Positions 1 to 10,697 are shown, numbered from the stretch's first letter. The stretch is 64,000 nucleotides of DNA from Flexivirga alba (GCF_042661025.1 NZ_JBHSWH010000001.1:868001-932000); one strand, 5' to 3'. Made by a program: numbers and translations. Notes: generated by a model from the sequence alone, not told the origin.

Positions 1-1071
1 ACAGACGGTGCTCGGCGCCAGCTGCTGATAGCCGTCAACAAGGTCCGCCATCACGGCACCTGCATCGACTGAAGCGAGCTGGTCGGCGTCACCGACCAGG
101 ACCAGCCGGCTGGTGGCCCGTGTCGCACGCAGCAGTCGGGCCATCATCGTCAGCGCGACCATCGACGTCTCGTCGACGACGATCAGATCATGCGGCATAC
201 GATTGGTCTCGTTGAAGCGAATCTTGTTGCTGCTGCGGGAATTCCAGCCCAGCAGCCGATGCAGGGTCATCGCATCGAGGTCCTGGAGCCGCGCCGCATC
301 TGCGGGACTGAGCTGCGCAGCCGCCTGGGTGATCGACTCCTTGAGCCGGGCGGCGGCCTTACCGGTGGGGGCGGCGAGCGCGATGCGCATCGGGCGGGTG
401 TGTCCCGACGCTTCCCATTGCTCGCCGAGCAGCACCAGCAGTCGGGCGATAGTACTGGTCTTGCCGGTGCCGGGGCCACCGGTCAGGACTGTCGTCCATT
501 GCCGCACAGCGCTGTCGGCGGCGGCTCGTTGCTCGGCATACGCCTCGCCGACGAAGAGCCGAGCGAGTCCGGTTTGGAGGATCGCGGAGTCGACGACCGG
601 TGGGTCCTGCGCTGCGCGACTCCGCAGGATGTCTGCGACGCGGACCTCTTCTCGGTGGTAGCGGTCGAGGTAGATGAGACCGAATTCGACTCGTAGCACT
701 CCGGATCGGAGCAGCGTGCTCGCCTGCACCGCGCGCAGCCAGGCGTCGGCGTCAGTTGGCCAGAGGTCGAGCAAGTCCTGTTGTGTCTCGTCGTCAGTCT
801 CGTCGGAGTCGGGACCTCGAGACGCTCCTTCGTCGCTCGTCGGCCACCTGGGGTCGAGGGCTTCGTGCAGGTCGAGGCAGATCGAGCCACGGCGGACCGC
901 CCGAACGGCGAGCGCGAGAGCGAGCGTGACCGACGAATCAGACTCTCCTGCAATGCTGCTCAGCTCCCGCGCGACGTGCACGTCCGCAGGCTCGAGAATG
1001 CCGGCTTGGTTGGCGATGGCAAGCACACCCTCGGCGTGCCGGACCACGCGCACGTCGTCATCGATCGTCAT
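1..1071 (-). CDS. recD: RecBCD exonuclease V alpha subunit RecD, N-terminal part (runs off left edge)
   Basis: RecD is the 5'-3' helicase motor of the RecBCD double-strand-break repair complex. Reading leftward from ATG at 1071-1069, the frame stays open to base 1, giving about 357 codons. Visible motifs are Walker A (TGGPGTGKTS, about residues 193-202), then LAAPTGKAAARLK, and Walker B (LIVVDETSM, about residue 296), in RecD order. The N-terminal 190 residues are the divergent RecD leader domain. The start overlaps the recB stop by one base (TGATG), so translation is probably coupled and recD is the third gene of a recC-recB-recD operon. The C-terminal helicase motifs lie outside the window. 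Confidence 0.93.
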   Translation of the reverse strand, partial: MTIDDDVRVVRHAEGVLAIANQAGILEPADVHVARELSSIAGESDSSVTLALALAVRAVRRGSICLDLHEALDPRWPTSDEGASRGPDSDETDDETQQDLLDLWPTDADAWLRAVQASTLLRSGVLRVEFGLIYLDRYHREEVRVADILRSRAAQDPPVVDSAILQTGLARLFVGEAYAEQRAAADSAVRQWTTVLTGGPGTGKTSTIARLLVLLGEQWEASGHTRPMRIALAAPTGKAAARLKESITQAAAQLSPADAARLQDLDAMTLHRLLGWNSRSSNKIRFNETNRMPHDLIVVDETSMVALTMMARLLRATRATSRLVLVGDADQLASVDAGAVMADLVDGYQQLAPSTVC

Positions 1072-4000
1072 CACGCACCGCCTTCTCCGTCGAGCAGGTC
1101 GGACAGCTCAATGACCAGCGCTGTCGGTGGACTCCAGGAGAAGACACCGGTCGGATTGCCGTCCACCACAGGGGATTCCGGGCCCGCCATACCTCGCAGG
1201 TAGAGGTAGAGCACGCCACCGAGGTGTCGCTCCGGGTCATAGTCGGGCAGCCGCCAGCGCAGGTAGCGGTGCAACGTCGCGGCATACAGCAGTGCCTGCA
1301 GTGGATAGTCGGAGTGCCCCATTGCGGCCGCGAGCGGCTCGGGTCCGTAGGCAGAGAGCAGCAAGGGTTCGTCGGCCGGACCGAGCCAGTTGGTCTTGTA
1401 GTCAGCAACCAGGTAGCGCTCACCGACGCGCAACACCACATCGATCGACCCGGTGAGGTAACCACGCAGCACCTGCCCACCCAGCTCCTCGTGGTCGAGC
1501 AGATCAGCATACGGGAGCAGCGGATCACCGGCCGGCAGATGCCGACGGAGTATGGCGGCCAACTGGCCCAGACGCACGCGCTCGGTGCCGTCCCGCGCGC
1601 CCAGCGGCAGCTCAAAGTCCAGCTCTGCCAACTTGTCTCGACCCACCGCGCGCAAGGTGACCGAGTCGGCCAATGGCCCGAGAGGGTGTCGTAGACCGCG
1701 ACGAGCGCTTCGACCAGGGTGGCGATGTCGACGTTGACCGGCCACAGCACCAGTTGCTCGCGGACCCGATCGGTCAGCTCTGCCGTCAGGTCGGATGCCG
1801 TCGCGTCGGCGGTCTCGAGGACGGCGTGGACCAGGGAGCCGAACGTCGCACCGACCGGCAGCTCGGCCATGGGAGATGGCCCATCGAGCGGACCGCGGTC
1901 TGATCTCGATACGTGGGCTCGTTCCTCACCCACTACTCGATCCGCTTGCGCGGCTCGTTCCTCCGGCACTCGACCAGCTTGGTTGACTACTTGATCCGCT
2001 TGCGCGGCTCGTTCCTCACCGCTGCTCAACCCGATTTCCAGGATGGTCTCGTCCGTCTTGACGTCGGCGTCGGGCTCACTGCTGACGCCGTCGGTGGGCA
2101 TCGTCTCGAGCACTCGGCTCAGCGCGGAATACGAGGTGCGGCGCCAGTCCTCGTCAATCACCCGCGTGAACCTGCGGATCGCGAGATTGGTTGCTGCCAC
2201 TGCGGATCGGACTGGATCTGCGCCGGCCTTGGTGACCTTCTCCCACTGCGGACCACCCACGTCGGTCCAGCGTTGCAGGAGCGCCGCCGCTTGCTCGGAG
2301 GTGCGCTGGCCGCGTGAGTCGGCGACCACGCCTGCGGCGGTCGGTGCTGCCGGGTCGCGGTCGATCAGCATGCGGTGGATCGCCGAGTCCGGTGTGTTGT
2401 ATGACGGCCCCCACCACGCCACCACCTGCGACTTCGCGCGAGTGAGTGCGACATACAGCAGGCGGAGCGACTCCCCGGCGTCCTCCCGACGGGCCAGTGC
2501 GCCGGTCTCCTTGTCCGGACGACCGACGTAGATCGACCGCTGCGGCGGCTCGCCCGGTGCGTGGAAGAGCGGGTTGTCGTCCTCGCTGACCCACCGGTCG
2601 GCGACGAACGGCAAGTAGACAACGGGGAATTCGAGCCCCTTGCTGCCGTGGATCGTCAGCAGCTGCACGGCTTGCGCGTCACTGTCGAGACGACGTGCGC
2701 GAGCATCACCGGACGCGGGCCGGTCCTGCTCGGCCTGCTCCCGCAACCAGGCCAACAGAGCGGGCAACCCGCTGGCCCGGTCCATCGACACCGCATGCAA
2801 CGCCTCCGCGATGTGCCGAAGGTCGGTCAACTCACGCTCGCCGCCGATCTCGGCAAGCACACGCGCCGGCAGCCCGTCGATGTTGCAGATCTCGAAAACG
2901 GCTGCGATGCCTCGGTGTTCATAAACCAGAGCGAGCCGCCGCAGCTTCTCGGTGACTTCCTCAGTGACGCCCTCTGGGTCAGCATCGAGTTGTGCGGCGG
3001 TCTTGCCGACGAAGGGCGTCAACGCTGCAGCACGCACCCGAGGCGAGCGATGCGGCTGGTCCAACGCTTCCAGCAGGGTTCGCCAGGACTGTGCGGCGCG
3101 AGTGCGGAAGACGCTGCCGGCACCGGTCAGCACCGCGGGGACCCCGACGTCGCGCAACTGCTGCTGCATCAGCGCCAGGTGGTCGTTGCGGGAGGCCAAC
3201 ACCGCGATGTCACTGGGTTCGATCGGTCGCACATGTCCCGAATCGTCATATGTGGCAGCGGAGTTGAGCAACCGAGCTATGTCGTGGGCGGCGTCCTGTG
3301 CGGCGCGCTCGCGGTATGCCGCTGTGCGGATCGCGTCGTCCCTGGTCAGCTGCGATCGGCTGACCTGATCGGTGCCCAGCAGCCGGATCCGGAAGGGCGC
3401 CGGGTCGGGAGCCCCGACGAGACGGCTCTCGGTGTGGCTCGCGACGACCGGGTGCACCAGGATGTCGGGGTCACCGAGCGCCGCGCCGCTCAGGAAGTGA
3501 CCGAGCGACTCGACGAGTGGGGCGTCGGAGCGCCAGTTGGTGCCGAGCGTCCGACGCACGCCTGCGGTGCGCGCGGCTTGCAGATAGGTCGTGACGTCGC
3601 CGCCGCGGAAGGCGTAGATCGCCTGCTTCGGGTCGCCGATCAGCACCATCGCGGCGTGTCCACGGAAAGCCCGATCGAAGACCTCCCACTGCACGGGATC
3701 GGTGTCCTGGAACTCGTCGATCAGCACGACTTTCCACTGTCGCCGGAGGCGTTGCCGCGCCGGGCCGTCTTCGTCGCGCAAGGCATCGGCGACCTGGGAG
3801 AGCAGGTCGTCGTAGGTCAGCAGACCGAGTCGACGCTTGCGGCGGGCCAGCTCAGCACGGACCGCATGCGCGAAGCCGACCTTGCGTGCCGCGGCCGACC
3901 CGGGCTTCGGGTTCGTCGGCACCAGGTGCGCGCTCGGGTCGCCGGCAACCGTGCGGGCGATCCGGCGGGCGTCGGCGAGGCTGAACTCCGCGGGACCTTG

Positions 4001-4516
4001 TTGCCGGGCGAAGCCGCGTAGGTAGAGGTCGTCGACGACCTCCATCAGCAGGTCGTCGACATCCTCGACCAGCGTCGCTCCGGCGTCGGTGTCACCGGCG
4101 ATGCCCAGCCCCCGCAGCACCTGGTGGCAGAACTGGTGAATGGTCGCGATCGTCGCTTCGTCGAACGCGGCGAGGGCATCACGCACCCGGCGCGCGCGGG
4201 CGACACGCTCGACCGGATCGACGGCGATGAGCGTTGCGAGCAGCGGGTCGGTCGGTATGGCGTCAGGGTCGTCCAGTGCCTCGACGCACGCGACCAGTTG
4301 TTCGCGGACGCGCTCGCGCAGCTCCCGGGACGCTGCCCTGCCGAAGGTGACCACCAGCAGCTCGTCGAGCGTGTGCACGCCCTCCGCGACGTAGCGCGTC
4401 ACCAGGGCGGCGATCGTCCACGTCTTGCCGGTGCCCGCGCTCGCCTCGAGCACTGTCGTGCCGGTCGGCAACGGTCCGTGTATGTCGAAGGGCTCGTCGA
4501 GCAATGGGGTGATCAT
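1071..4516 (-). CDS. recB: RecB helicase-nuclease subunit, with a one-base frameshift near 1684
   Basis: RecB is the 3'-5' helicase and the only nuclease of RecBCD. The N-terminus carries a UvrD-type Walker A (LEASAGTGKTWT), then VVLIDEFQDTDPVQWE (Walker B), LIGDPKQAIYAFRGGD, and later LLTIHGSKGLEFPVV and LLYVALTRAKSQ. The C-terminal nuclease signature (YLVADYKTNWLG, then YPLQALLYAA) lies in a different frame. The frame changes at the GGG of 1684-1686 on the plus strand: one more G there would give DTPLGPLADSV and restore a 1148-residue protein. ATG 4516-4514 overlaps the recC stop (ATGA). A linker between helicase and nuclease contains a REP-like repeat encoding two 18-residue units. The frameshift is probably a sequencing error; if real, the nuclease domain is lost. 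Confidence 0.92.
1901..2030. repeat. REP-like repeat embedded in the recB reading frame
   Basis: The stretch begins TCTCGATACG and contains ACTCGACCAGCTT, the same words as the intergenic REP-like element at 12867-12960. A 25-base unit (GATCCGCTTGCG...TTCCTC) occurs identically at 1939-1963 and 1993-2017, 54 bases apart, and a third partial copy (GGCTCGTTCCTCACC) begins near 1916. Because 54 is a multiple of 3, recB stays in frame, and the repeat encodes two 18-residue units starting EERAAQAD in the linker between the RecB helicase and nuclease domains. Confidence 0.8.
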
Positions 4517-7500
4517 GAGGTGTGGGCGCCTTGCTGCTGGAGGAGCGGGCTCCACACGCGCAACGCGTATTGACCCAGCCGACTGGTGGCGGCGTTCCAC
4601 GTCTCGTCGTCCTCGGGCCGCTCGGCCAGCAGGTCGGCGAAGGGAAGCGTGCCGCCATACAGGAGTTGCTGCGCGGGCTGATCGCCGTCGCCGGGGAAGC
4701 GCCGCTCACCGAATCCGCTGCTGTCCCACTTGTTTTGGGCGGCTTCGGCGGCGAAGCGTTCGTTGCCGGGACGCTGTGTCAGCTTCTCGGCATACGCCAG
4801 GGAAGTGTTGAGCGCCAACGGGATCGGGCCGCACATGCCTCGGTCGTAGACGTCGACCAGCTCGGCCAAATGGCGGGTCGCGGTCTCTTGGTCGAGGCCG
4901 CCGGCCAGGTAGTAGCCCGCTTGCCGATTGGCACCGCCACGCAACCATCCGGCGACCGCCGCCTGCCAGGGCCGGTCGGGAGCGGCCGATGCGAGAGCGA
5001 GCAGCGTCAACCATGACTGCAGCCGCTGCTTGGCGCGCAATGTGGAATAGGTGATCGCGAGATGCACGTCGCCGCGCAGGTCGCCGACGGTGCCGGTGAC
5101 CCGTCGCCCGTCGGGCAGCCGCGCGTCGAGGTCGATGCTGGAGGTCTCCCGAACCAGCAAGGGCACCACAGGTCCGCGAAGCGCAGTCACTCCGGTGATC
5201 GTCTTGCGCAGGACTTCGTCACCCAGTGCCCCAGGAGGTATGGCGCCGCGGAGTCGCTCCATCCGGGTGATGTCGTCCGGCGCGGTGCCGACCAGTGACT
5301 CCTGCAGCGCCCGATCGCCGATCTGCCAGGACTGCAGTCCGTCGAGCGTGATCGGCATCGCATCGCCGGTCTCCTGCTCTTCGTAGGGCAGCGCCACATC
5401 GAGGCGGCGCCGCACGAAATGCGCTGCAGGGTCTGCAAAGAAGCGTGCAAGGTCAGCGAAGTTCACGTCGTCGGCAGGTTGCGGCGGCAGGGGCCCGGTC
5501 AGCAGCCGCGGGTCCGCCGGGCGCTGGTGCTGCGCCGCGCGAGCGCCGACGAGGGCGGTGCGGTCGAAGCTGAACGGCCCGGCAGCGCCCAACGCACCCG
5601 CCACGAGATTGCGCGCGTCGAAGGGCTGCAGCGGATGCCGCACCACGACGTCACGGCCTTCCGGCCAGGTGACGCACCTGCGAGCGGCGTCGATCAGCTC
5701 GCCCAGCGGCGCGGCCGGCGGGTGCTCGGCACCGGTGTGCTCGCCGGCGCCGGTGTAGGTCACCACCAGGTGATCTGTCGCGGCCAGCACGGCATCCAAC
5801 AACAACTGGCGGTCCTCACTGCGCGGATCGCGCTCACCGGTCAACGGAGTGCGGGCGAGCACGTCGTCACCGTCAATCCCGTTGCTACGTGGGAAGACTC
5901 CGTCGTCGAGACCTAGCAGGCAGATGACGCGGTGCGGCACCGAGCGCATCGGCAACATGGTGCACACCGTGATGGTGCCGGTGCGGAAGTTGGCCCGTGT
6001 CGCGCGACCTTCGAGTCGCGACCGCAACAGCTCCCGGACATCGCTGACCCGCAGCGCAGTGCCACCGGCCGCCATACTGCGGACGAGCTGCAGCTCCCGG
6101 TCGAATTGCGCCTGTTGCCAGGTGGTTTCGTGCGAGACCGCACCGAGACCGGAAACGCCGGCGGCCAGGGCCACCATCCACTCGTCGGCAGTGCGGGCAG
6201 CGAGCAGCGCGTCGAGGGAGCCGCCGATGCGGTCGATCAGCTCGGCGAACCGGCCGATCAGGTCGATGTCGCCGCTCTCGACGTCGTCGACCGGCAGCAC
6301 CTCACCGAGGGCCGCGCCTCCGGCGGAGCCCATGGTCACGCCGAGCAGCAGCCGTCGCAGGCCGAACCGCCAGGTGTTCTGGTCGATATCTGCCAGCTCG
6401 AACCGCCGCCGGTGATCGCCGTCCAGACCCCATCGGATCTGCGCCTCGTCGATCCATTCGGAGATGCGCTCCAGGTCCTCCTCGTCGAGACCGAATCTCC
6501 GGCGCACCGGCTCCCTGGCGATGAGTGCCCGCAGATCGCTCACCCGAAGGCGACCGACCGCGAAATCGACCAAATCAGAAGCTATTTCGAAGAGTGGGTT
6601 GACCCGGGCGAGCGAGCGGTCGGCGAGCTTGACCCGCAATGTGTGAGCGGGATGGCCGACCGAGGACGTCGGACCCGACTGCTCCCGCAGTCCGAAGGCT
6701 GCCTGGATCAGTGGCGTGTAGCTCTCGATGTCAGGGCACATCACCAGGATGTCGCGCGGCTCCAGCGTCGGGTCGTCCTGCAGCAGGCCGGTCAGCACTT
6801 CGCGGAGCACTTCGACCTGGCGTGCGGTTCCGTGGCACGCGTGAACCTGCAGCGAGCGGTCCTCGGGCGCGGCCAGCCGCTGGCGCCGAATCTCCTTGTC
6901 CGGCAAGGAGTTGCGATGGATGTCACGTTGCAACAGCCCGAGCACCGTCGTCGGTGCGAGCGGCCCCTCCTCCGCCTCGGTGTGGTCCTCCGCCACGGGC
7001 AGGCCGCGTTGCAACTCCCGCGCATCGCGTCCGAGTGAGGCGAGCAACGGGTGTCGTACCAGCTCTGCGCTGTCGTCGTCGACTCGTGCCACCGCTCCTG
7101 AAGGTATGCCGGAGGCAGCCTCCCACAGTGCGTCCGACGGCTGCGGCAGCCACAGGTGCACGTCCCGATGTATGGCGAGCGCCTCCAGCAACTCCAACTC
7201 GGTGACTGGCATCCGGGTGTGCCCGAAGAACGAAATGCGTGGCGGCAGTGCGGCATTCGGCGCCGGGTCCTGCCCCGCACGAAGCGTCTCCACCGTGCGC
7301 GCATGGCGTTGGTCCGGTGTCGGCTCAGGGATTGCGCCGACCAGCAGCTGCCACAGTTTCGCCTGCCACACGAGGTCCGGGTCGAGCATCGACCCGCGAA
7401 TGCCGTCGGTCAGTTGCCCCGCACCCCACGCCGTGAGCAGGCTCGGCCGCTGGGCGGCATACGAGGTGAAGAGCCCCGCCACGCGGCGCGCGACGGCATA

Positions 7501-7901
7501 CCGGCGACCGGTCTTGTGCCCGTCGGGGTCGTCGGCGGCGCCGTGTCCGAGATGGCCGGCGAGGGTGCGACACCACGGCTCGTCGAGATGTGCGTCGATC
7601 TGCTCCAGCAGTGGCCAGACGAGTCGGTCGGGATGCCACGGGTCGTCCCGCTCCCGCCCGGTCAGCAGCGCCACCAGCGAGTATGGCGCGACGAACCGCA
7701 CCCCTGCGCAGATGCCGTCACCACCACGCGGGCCGACACCGAGCCGATTGGACAGCGACTGGGCCAGCCACCGCTCGACACCGCGCGTCGGCACGATGAC
7801 CAGCTCCTGCGCGAACGGGTCCTGCAGAGGGTCGATCAGCAGCCGCGCGAGCCCTCGGCCAGCGCGTCGGTGCGCTCGGCACGGTGCAGGATCAACGTCA
7901 C
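4513..7901 (-). CDS. recC: RecC subunit of RecBCD, with a one-base frameshift near 7851
   Basis: RecC is the scaffold and Chi-recognition subunit of RecBCD. The long frame has RecC signatures: PFAQELVIVPTRGVERWL near the N-terminus, GVRFVAPYSLVALL, FFGHTRMPVTELELLEAL, and LLGLDDGVFPRSNGIDGDDVL in the C-terminal nuclease-like domain. The true N-terminus (TLILHRAERTDALAEG) lies in another frame starting at GTG 7901-7899. One missing G at about 7851 (plus-strand GAGCCC for GAGGCCC) joins it to LARLLIDPLQDP, giving about 1129 residues, normal for RecC. It is the first gene of the operon. A start at 7971 in the long frame would replace conserved residues with junk and is rejected. The frameshift is probably a sequencing deletion. 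Confidence 0.92.
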
Positions 7902-8022
7902 GGGCACGACTGTATGTCGCCGGACCGACGCCCGGGTGTCGCACCGCACGAAGGAACCGACCTTGCGACATCGGCGTTGGGGATCAATAGTTGAAGGAGT
8001 CCAGACAGCAAGGAGACCGACC

Positions 8023-8313
8023 GTGCCGAACACTGACGATTTCAAGAAGAACGCCGGGGACGCCGCCCAGCAGGCCAAGGAGAAGGCCGGCAAGTTGGCA
8101 CACGACAACCGCGACAAGTTCGCCGGCGTGCTCGGCAAGCTGACCTCGAAGATCGACGAGAAGACGCAGGGCAAATACCACGACAAGCTCGAGAAGGCCC
8201 AGGACGCGGCGCTCAAGGGCGCCGACAAGCTGGCCGAGCAGCGCCCCGACGCGGGCGATGGCGAGGCACCGACTCCGCCGGCTCCTGGCCAGACACCGCC
8301 GCCCGGCGTCTGA
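8023..8313 (+). CDS. MT0933-type antitoxin-like small protein
   Basis: A 96-residue, highly charged, Lys/Asp/Ala-rich protein. The core GKLTSKIDEKTQGKYHDKLEKAQDAA matches the actinobacterial MT0933/Rv0909 antitoxin-like family, in which DEKTxGKYxDKV is the hallmark. The tail is Pro-rich (PTPPAPGQTPPPG). The GTG start at 8023 is preceded by AAGGAG. No toxin gene is adjacent: recC is divergent upstream and an MFS gene lies downstream, so a toxin-antitoxin role is only a family label here. Many members behave like small amphipathic stress-associated proteins. A strong terminator follows directly. Confidence 0.75.
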   Translation: MPNTDDFKKNAGDAAQQAKEKAGKLAHDNRDKFAGVLGKLTSKIDEKTQGKYHDKLEKAQDAALKGADKLAEQRPDAGDGEAPTPPAPGQTPPPGV

Positions 8314-8326
8314 GCGACGCGAGTGT

Positions 8327-8361
8327 GAAGCGCCCTTCCGGTCACGCCGGAAGGGCGCTTC
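8327..8361 (+). terminator. Perfect 15-bp hairpin terminator
   Basis: GAAGCGCCCTTCCGG (8327-8341), loop TCACG, then the exact complement at 8347-8361. It lies 13 bases after the stop of the MT0933-type gene and ahead of the MFS gene. There is no long T tract, as is usual in high-GC actinobacteria. Confidence 0.85.
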
Positions 8362-8444
8362 GCTGTCAGTGGGGCGACCTAAGCTGGTGTCCTTCTCCGA
8401 TCCGCCAACCGGACCGGATCCCAGCCTCGAAGGACACACCCTCA

Positions 8445-9947
8445 GTGGAGTTGCAGCAGGTCAATCCATGGCGTGCGTTGATCGCGCTGTGCGTCGGGTT
8501 CTTCATGATCCTGGTCGACTCGACGATCGTCTCGGTCGCCACGCCCGCCATACAGCACGGCCTGCACACCGACATCAACAGCGCGGTCTGGGTGACCAGC
8601 GCCTACTTGCTCGCGTATGCCGTGCCCCTGCTGGTCACCGGCCGCCTGGGCGACCGGTTCGGACCACGCCGGCTCTACCTGATCGGCCTTGCCGTCTTCA
8701 CGTTGTCCTCACTGTGGTGCGGGCTGACGGGCAGCATCGGCATGCTGATCGCGGCGCGTGTCGTGCAGGGTTTCGGCGCGGCCCTGATGACGCCGCAGAC
8801 GATGTCGGTGATCACGCGGACCTTCCCCGGCGAGCGGCGCGGTCAGGCGATGAGCTTGTGGGGGGCGGTCGCGGGCGTCGCGACGCTCGTCGGTCCGGTG
8901 CTCGGCGGCGTCATCACCGAGAACTGGGGCTGGGAGTGGATCTTCTACGTCAACGTCCCGGTCGGTGTCATCGGCTTCGCACTGGCGTGGTGGCTGGTGC
9001 CGACGCTGCCGGTGCACACGCACAGCTTCGACTGGGTCGGCGTCGCACTGAGCGGTGCCGGTCTCTTCTGCCTCGTCTTCGGGATCCAGGAGGGCGAGTC
9101 CTATCACTGGGGCACCATGTGGGGAGTCGTCTCCGTGCCGGCACTCATCGTGGTCGGCGTGGCGCTGATGGTGGTCTTCGTCTGGTGGCAGTCGCGGATC
9201 AAGGCCGACCCGCTGGTGCCGCTCGTGCTTTTCAAGGACCGCAATTTCAGCCTGGCCAATGTCGCGATCTGTGTGGTCGGTTTCGTCATCACCTCGTTCG
9301 CGCTGCCGATGATGATCTATGCGCAGGTGGTGCGCGGACTGTCGCCGATCGAGTCCGGGCTGCTGTTCGTGCCGATGGCGATCCTTGCCGCCATACTTTC
9401 GCCGGTGGTGGGGCACCTGGTCGACCGCTACCACCCACGGCTCATCGCCGGCTTCGGGCTGACCTGCCTGGCCGTCGGGCTCTTCTGGCTGGGCACCGCG
9501 ATCGGTCCGGACACCCCCACCTGGCAACTGATCCTGCCGCTGATCGTGCTCGGCCTGGCCAATGGCTTCATGTGGTCGCCGATCTCGGTGACCGCCACCC
9601 GCACGCTGCCACCGCAGCGCGCGGGCGCGGGGTCCGGCGTCTACAACATGACCCGGCAGATGGGTGCGGTGATCGGCAGCGCCGCCATCGCCGCGGTGAT
9701 GCAGGCGAGACTGGCGCACCACCTCGGCAGCTCGGCCGGTGACTTCTCCGCGACGCGCGGCGGCACCACGCAAGTGCATCTACCGCCTGCGGTGGCAGAG
9801 GGTTTCGCGCGCGCGATGGGCGAGGCGATCTACCTGCCGGCCGCCGTCGCGGTCCTCGCAATCGCTGCAGCGCTCTTCTTCCGCAACCCGCACAAGCCGC
9901 GCACGATGCCGGAGCAGCCGAAGGAGCAGGCCACGGCCATCAACTGA
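8445..9947 (+). CDS. MFS drug exporter, EmrB/QacA (14-TM, DHA2) type
   Basis: Proton-driven export of small hydrophobic compounds across the inner membrane. It has about 500 residues and roughly 14 hydrophobic segments. Family motifs include LVDSTIVSVATPAI in the first membrane segment (motif D1), the loop GRLGDRFGPRRLY (motif A), and VVQGFGAALMTPQTM. The GTG start at 8445 gives a short N-terminus (ELQQVNPWRALIALC); the open frame extends upstream only through the terminator. Two Ile codons are ATA inside GTATGNC motifs (AIQHG and AAILSP). Monocistronic between a terminator and a palindrome. The substrate cannot be told from the sequence. Confidence 0.9.
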   Translation: MELQQVNPWRALIALCVGFFMILVDSTIVSVATPAIQHGLHTDINSAVWVTSAYLLAYAVPLLVTGRLGDRFGPRRLYLIGLAVFTLSSLWCGLTGSIGMLIAARVVQGFGAALMTPQTMSVITRTFPGERRGQAMSLWGAVAGVATLVGPVLGGVITENWGWEWIFYVNVPVGVIGFALAWWLVPTLPVHTHSFDWVGVALSGAGLFCLVFGIQEGESYHWGTMWGVVSVPALIVVGVALMVVFVWWQSRIKADPLVPLVLFKDRNFSLANVAICVVGFVITSFALPMMIYAQVVRGLSPIESGLLFVPMAILAAILSPVVGHLVDRYHPRLIAGFGLTCLAVGLFWLGTAIGPDTPTWQLILPLIVLGLANGFMWSPISVTATRTLPPQRAGAGSGVYNMTRQMGAVIGSAAIAAVMQARLAHHLGSSAGDFSATRGGTTQVHLPPAVAEGFARAMGEAIYLPAAVAVLAIAAALFFRNPHKPRTMPEQPKEQATAIN

Positions 9948-9960
9948 CAGGACATCAGAC

Positions 9961-9975
9961 TTGCCATTTTGGCAA
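9961..9975. promoter_or_regulatory. Palindrome TTGCCA-TTT-TGGCAA upstream of a methyltransferase gene
   Basis: A perfect 6-bp inverted repeat with a 3-base centre at 9961-9975, followed by two further half-site-like words (ATTGCCAAT at 9981-9989 and GGGCGCAA). It lies 42 bases upstream of the ATG at 10017. The arrangement suggests a dimeric repressor operator; the regulator is unknown. Confidence 0.5.
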
Positions 9976-10016
9976 CACAGATTGCCAATAGGGCGCAATC
10001 TTGCGACGCTGTTCCT

Positions 10017-10697
10017 ATGCATACACACGCCGACGACGCGGCTCACGCCCACGACCACTCCACTGCCGGCAAGGCCGACGACCCGGATTACTTCGAAGCC
10101 TCCGCCTGGGAGGACCGGTATGACGGCGCGGAGTCCGTGTGGAGCGGCAAGCCCAACCCGCAACTGGTGGCCGAGGCCAGCAAGCTGCAGCCGGGCAGCG
10201 CGCTGGACGTCGGCTGCGGCGAGGGCGGCGACGTCATCTGGCTCGCCCAACAGGGGTGGCAGGTCACCGGCGCCGACTTCTCCGCCAAGGGGCTAGTACG
10301 CGCCGCACAGCATGCCGAGCAGGCCGGGGTCACCGATCGCACCGACTGGTGGCAGGTCGATGCCCGAGAGTTCGAGGCCGCCGGTCGCTCCTACGACCTG
10401 GTCACCAGCCACTTCCTGCACCTGCCGGACGGCCGCATGGTCGAAGCCGTCGGTCGCCTGGCCGGTGCGGTGAACCCCGGCGGCCACCTGCTCGTCGTCG
10501 GGCACTCCCCGGCAGCGCACTTCGCGGAGTTGTCCGAGAGCAAGCGCCGCGCGATGTTCCTGGCGAAGGACCTGGTGCCCGGCCTCCCGGACGATTTCGA
10601 AGTGGTTGTGGCGGAGCAGCGGCCCCGCTCGGTCGTCCGCGACGGGCGGACCATCGACATCGACGACTCGACCCTTCTCGCCCGCCGTCGGGCCTGA
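10017..10697 (+). CDS. SAM-dependent methyltransferase, class I (tellurite/thiopurine-like)
   Basis: A 226-residue soluble protein. Motif I is ALDVGCGEGGDVIWLA, followed by VTGADFS (motif II) and the post-I WWQVDAREFE, typical of class I methyltransferases. The N-terminus is His-rich (MHTHADDAAHAHDHS), which could bind metal. WEDRYDGAESVWSGKPNP resembles the DUF/TehB-like group that methylates small toxic molecules. Start chosen at ATG 10017, because the extended frame runs through the palindrome. A convergent peptidase gene lies downstream. Confidence 0.82.
   Translation: MHTHADDAAHAHDHSTAGKADDPDYFEASAWEDRYDGAESVWSGKPNPQLVAEASKLQPGSALDVGCGEGGDVIWLAQQGWQVTGADFSAKGLVRAAQHAEQAGVTDRTDWWQVDAREFEAAGRSYDLVTSHFLHLPDGRMVEAVGRLAGAVNPGGHLLVVGHSPAAHFAELSESKRRAMFLAKDLVPGLPDDFEVVVAEQRPRSVVRDGRTIDIDDSTLLARRRA

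Noticed and set aside
2561..4021. 486-aa plus-strand open frame opposite recB
   Set aside because: Shadow of recB; no recognisable domain.
8023..8313. Toxin-antitoxin pair at the MT0933-type gene
   Set aside because: No toxin-like gene is adjacent: the upstream gene is recC on the other strand and a terminator separates the MFS gene.
8709..9779. Long minus-strand open frame (356 aa) opposite the MFS gene
   Set aside because: It is the complement of a well-conserved transporter, His/Arg-rich without family motifs, and has no ribosome-binding site.
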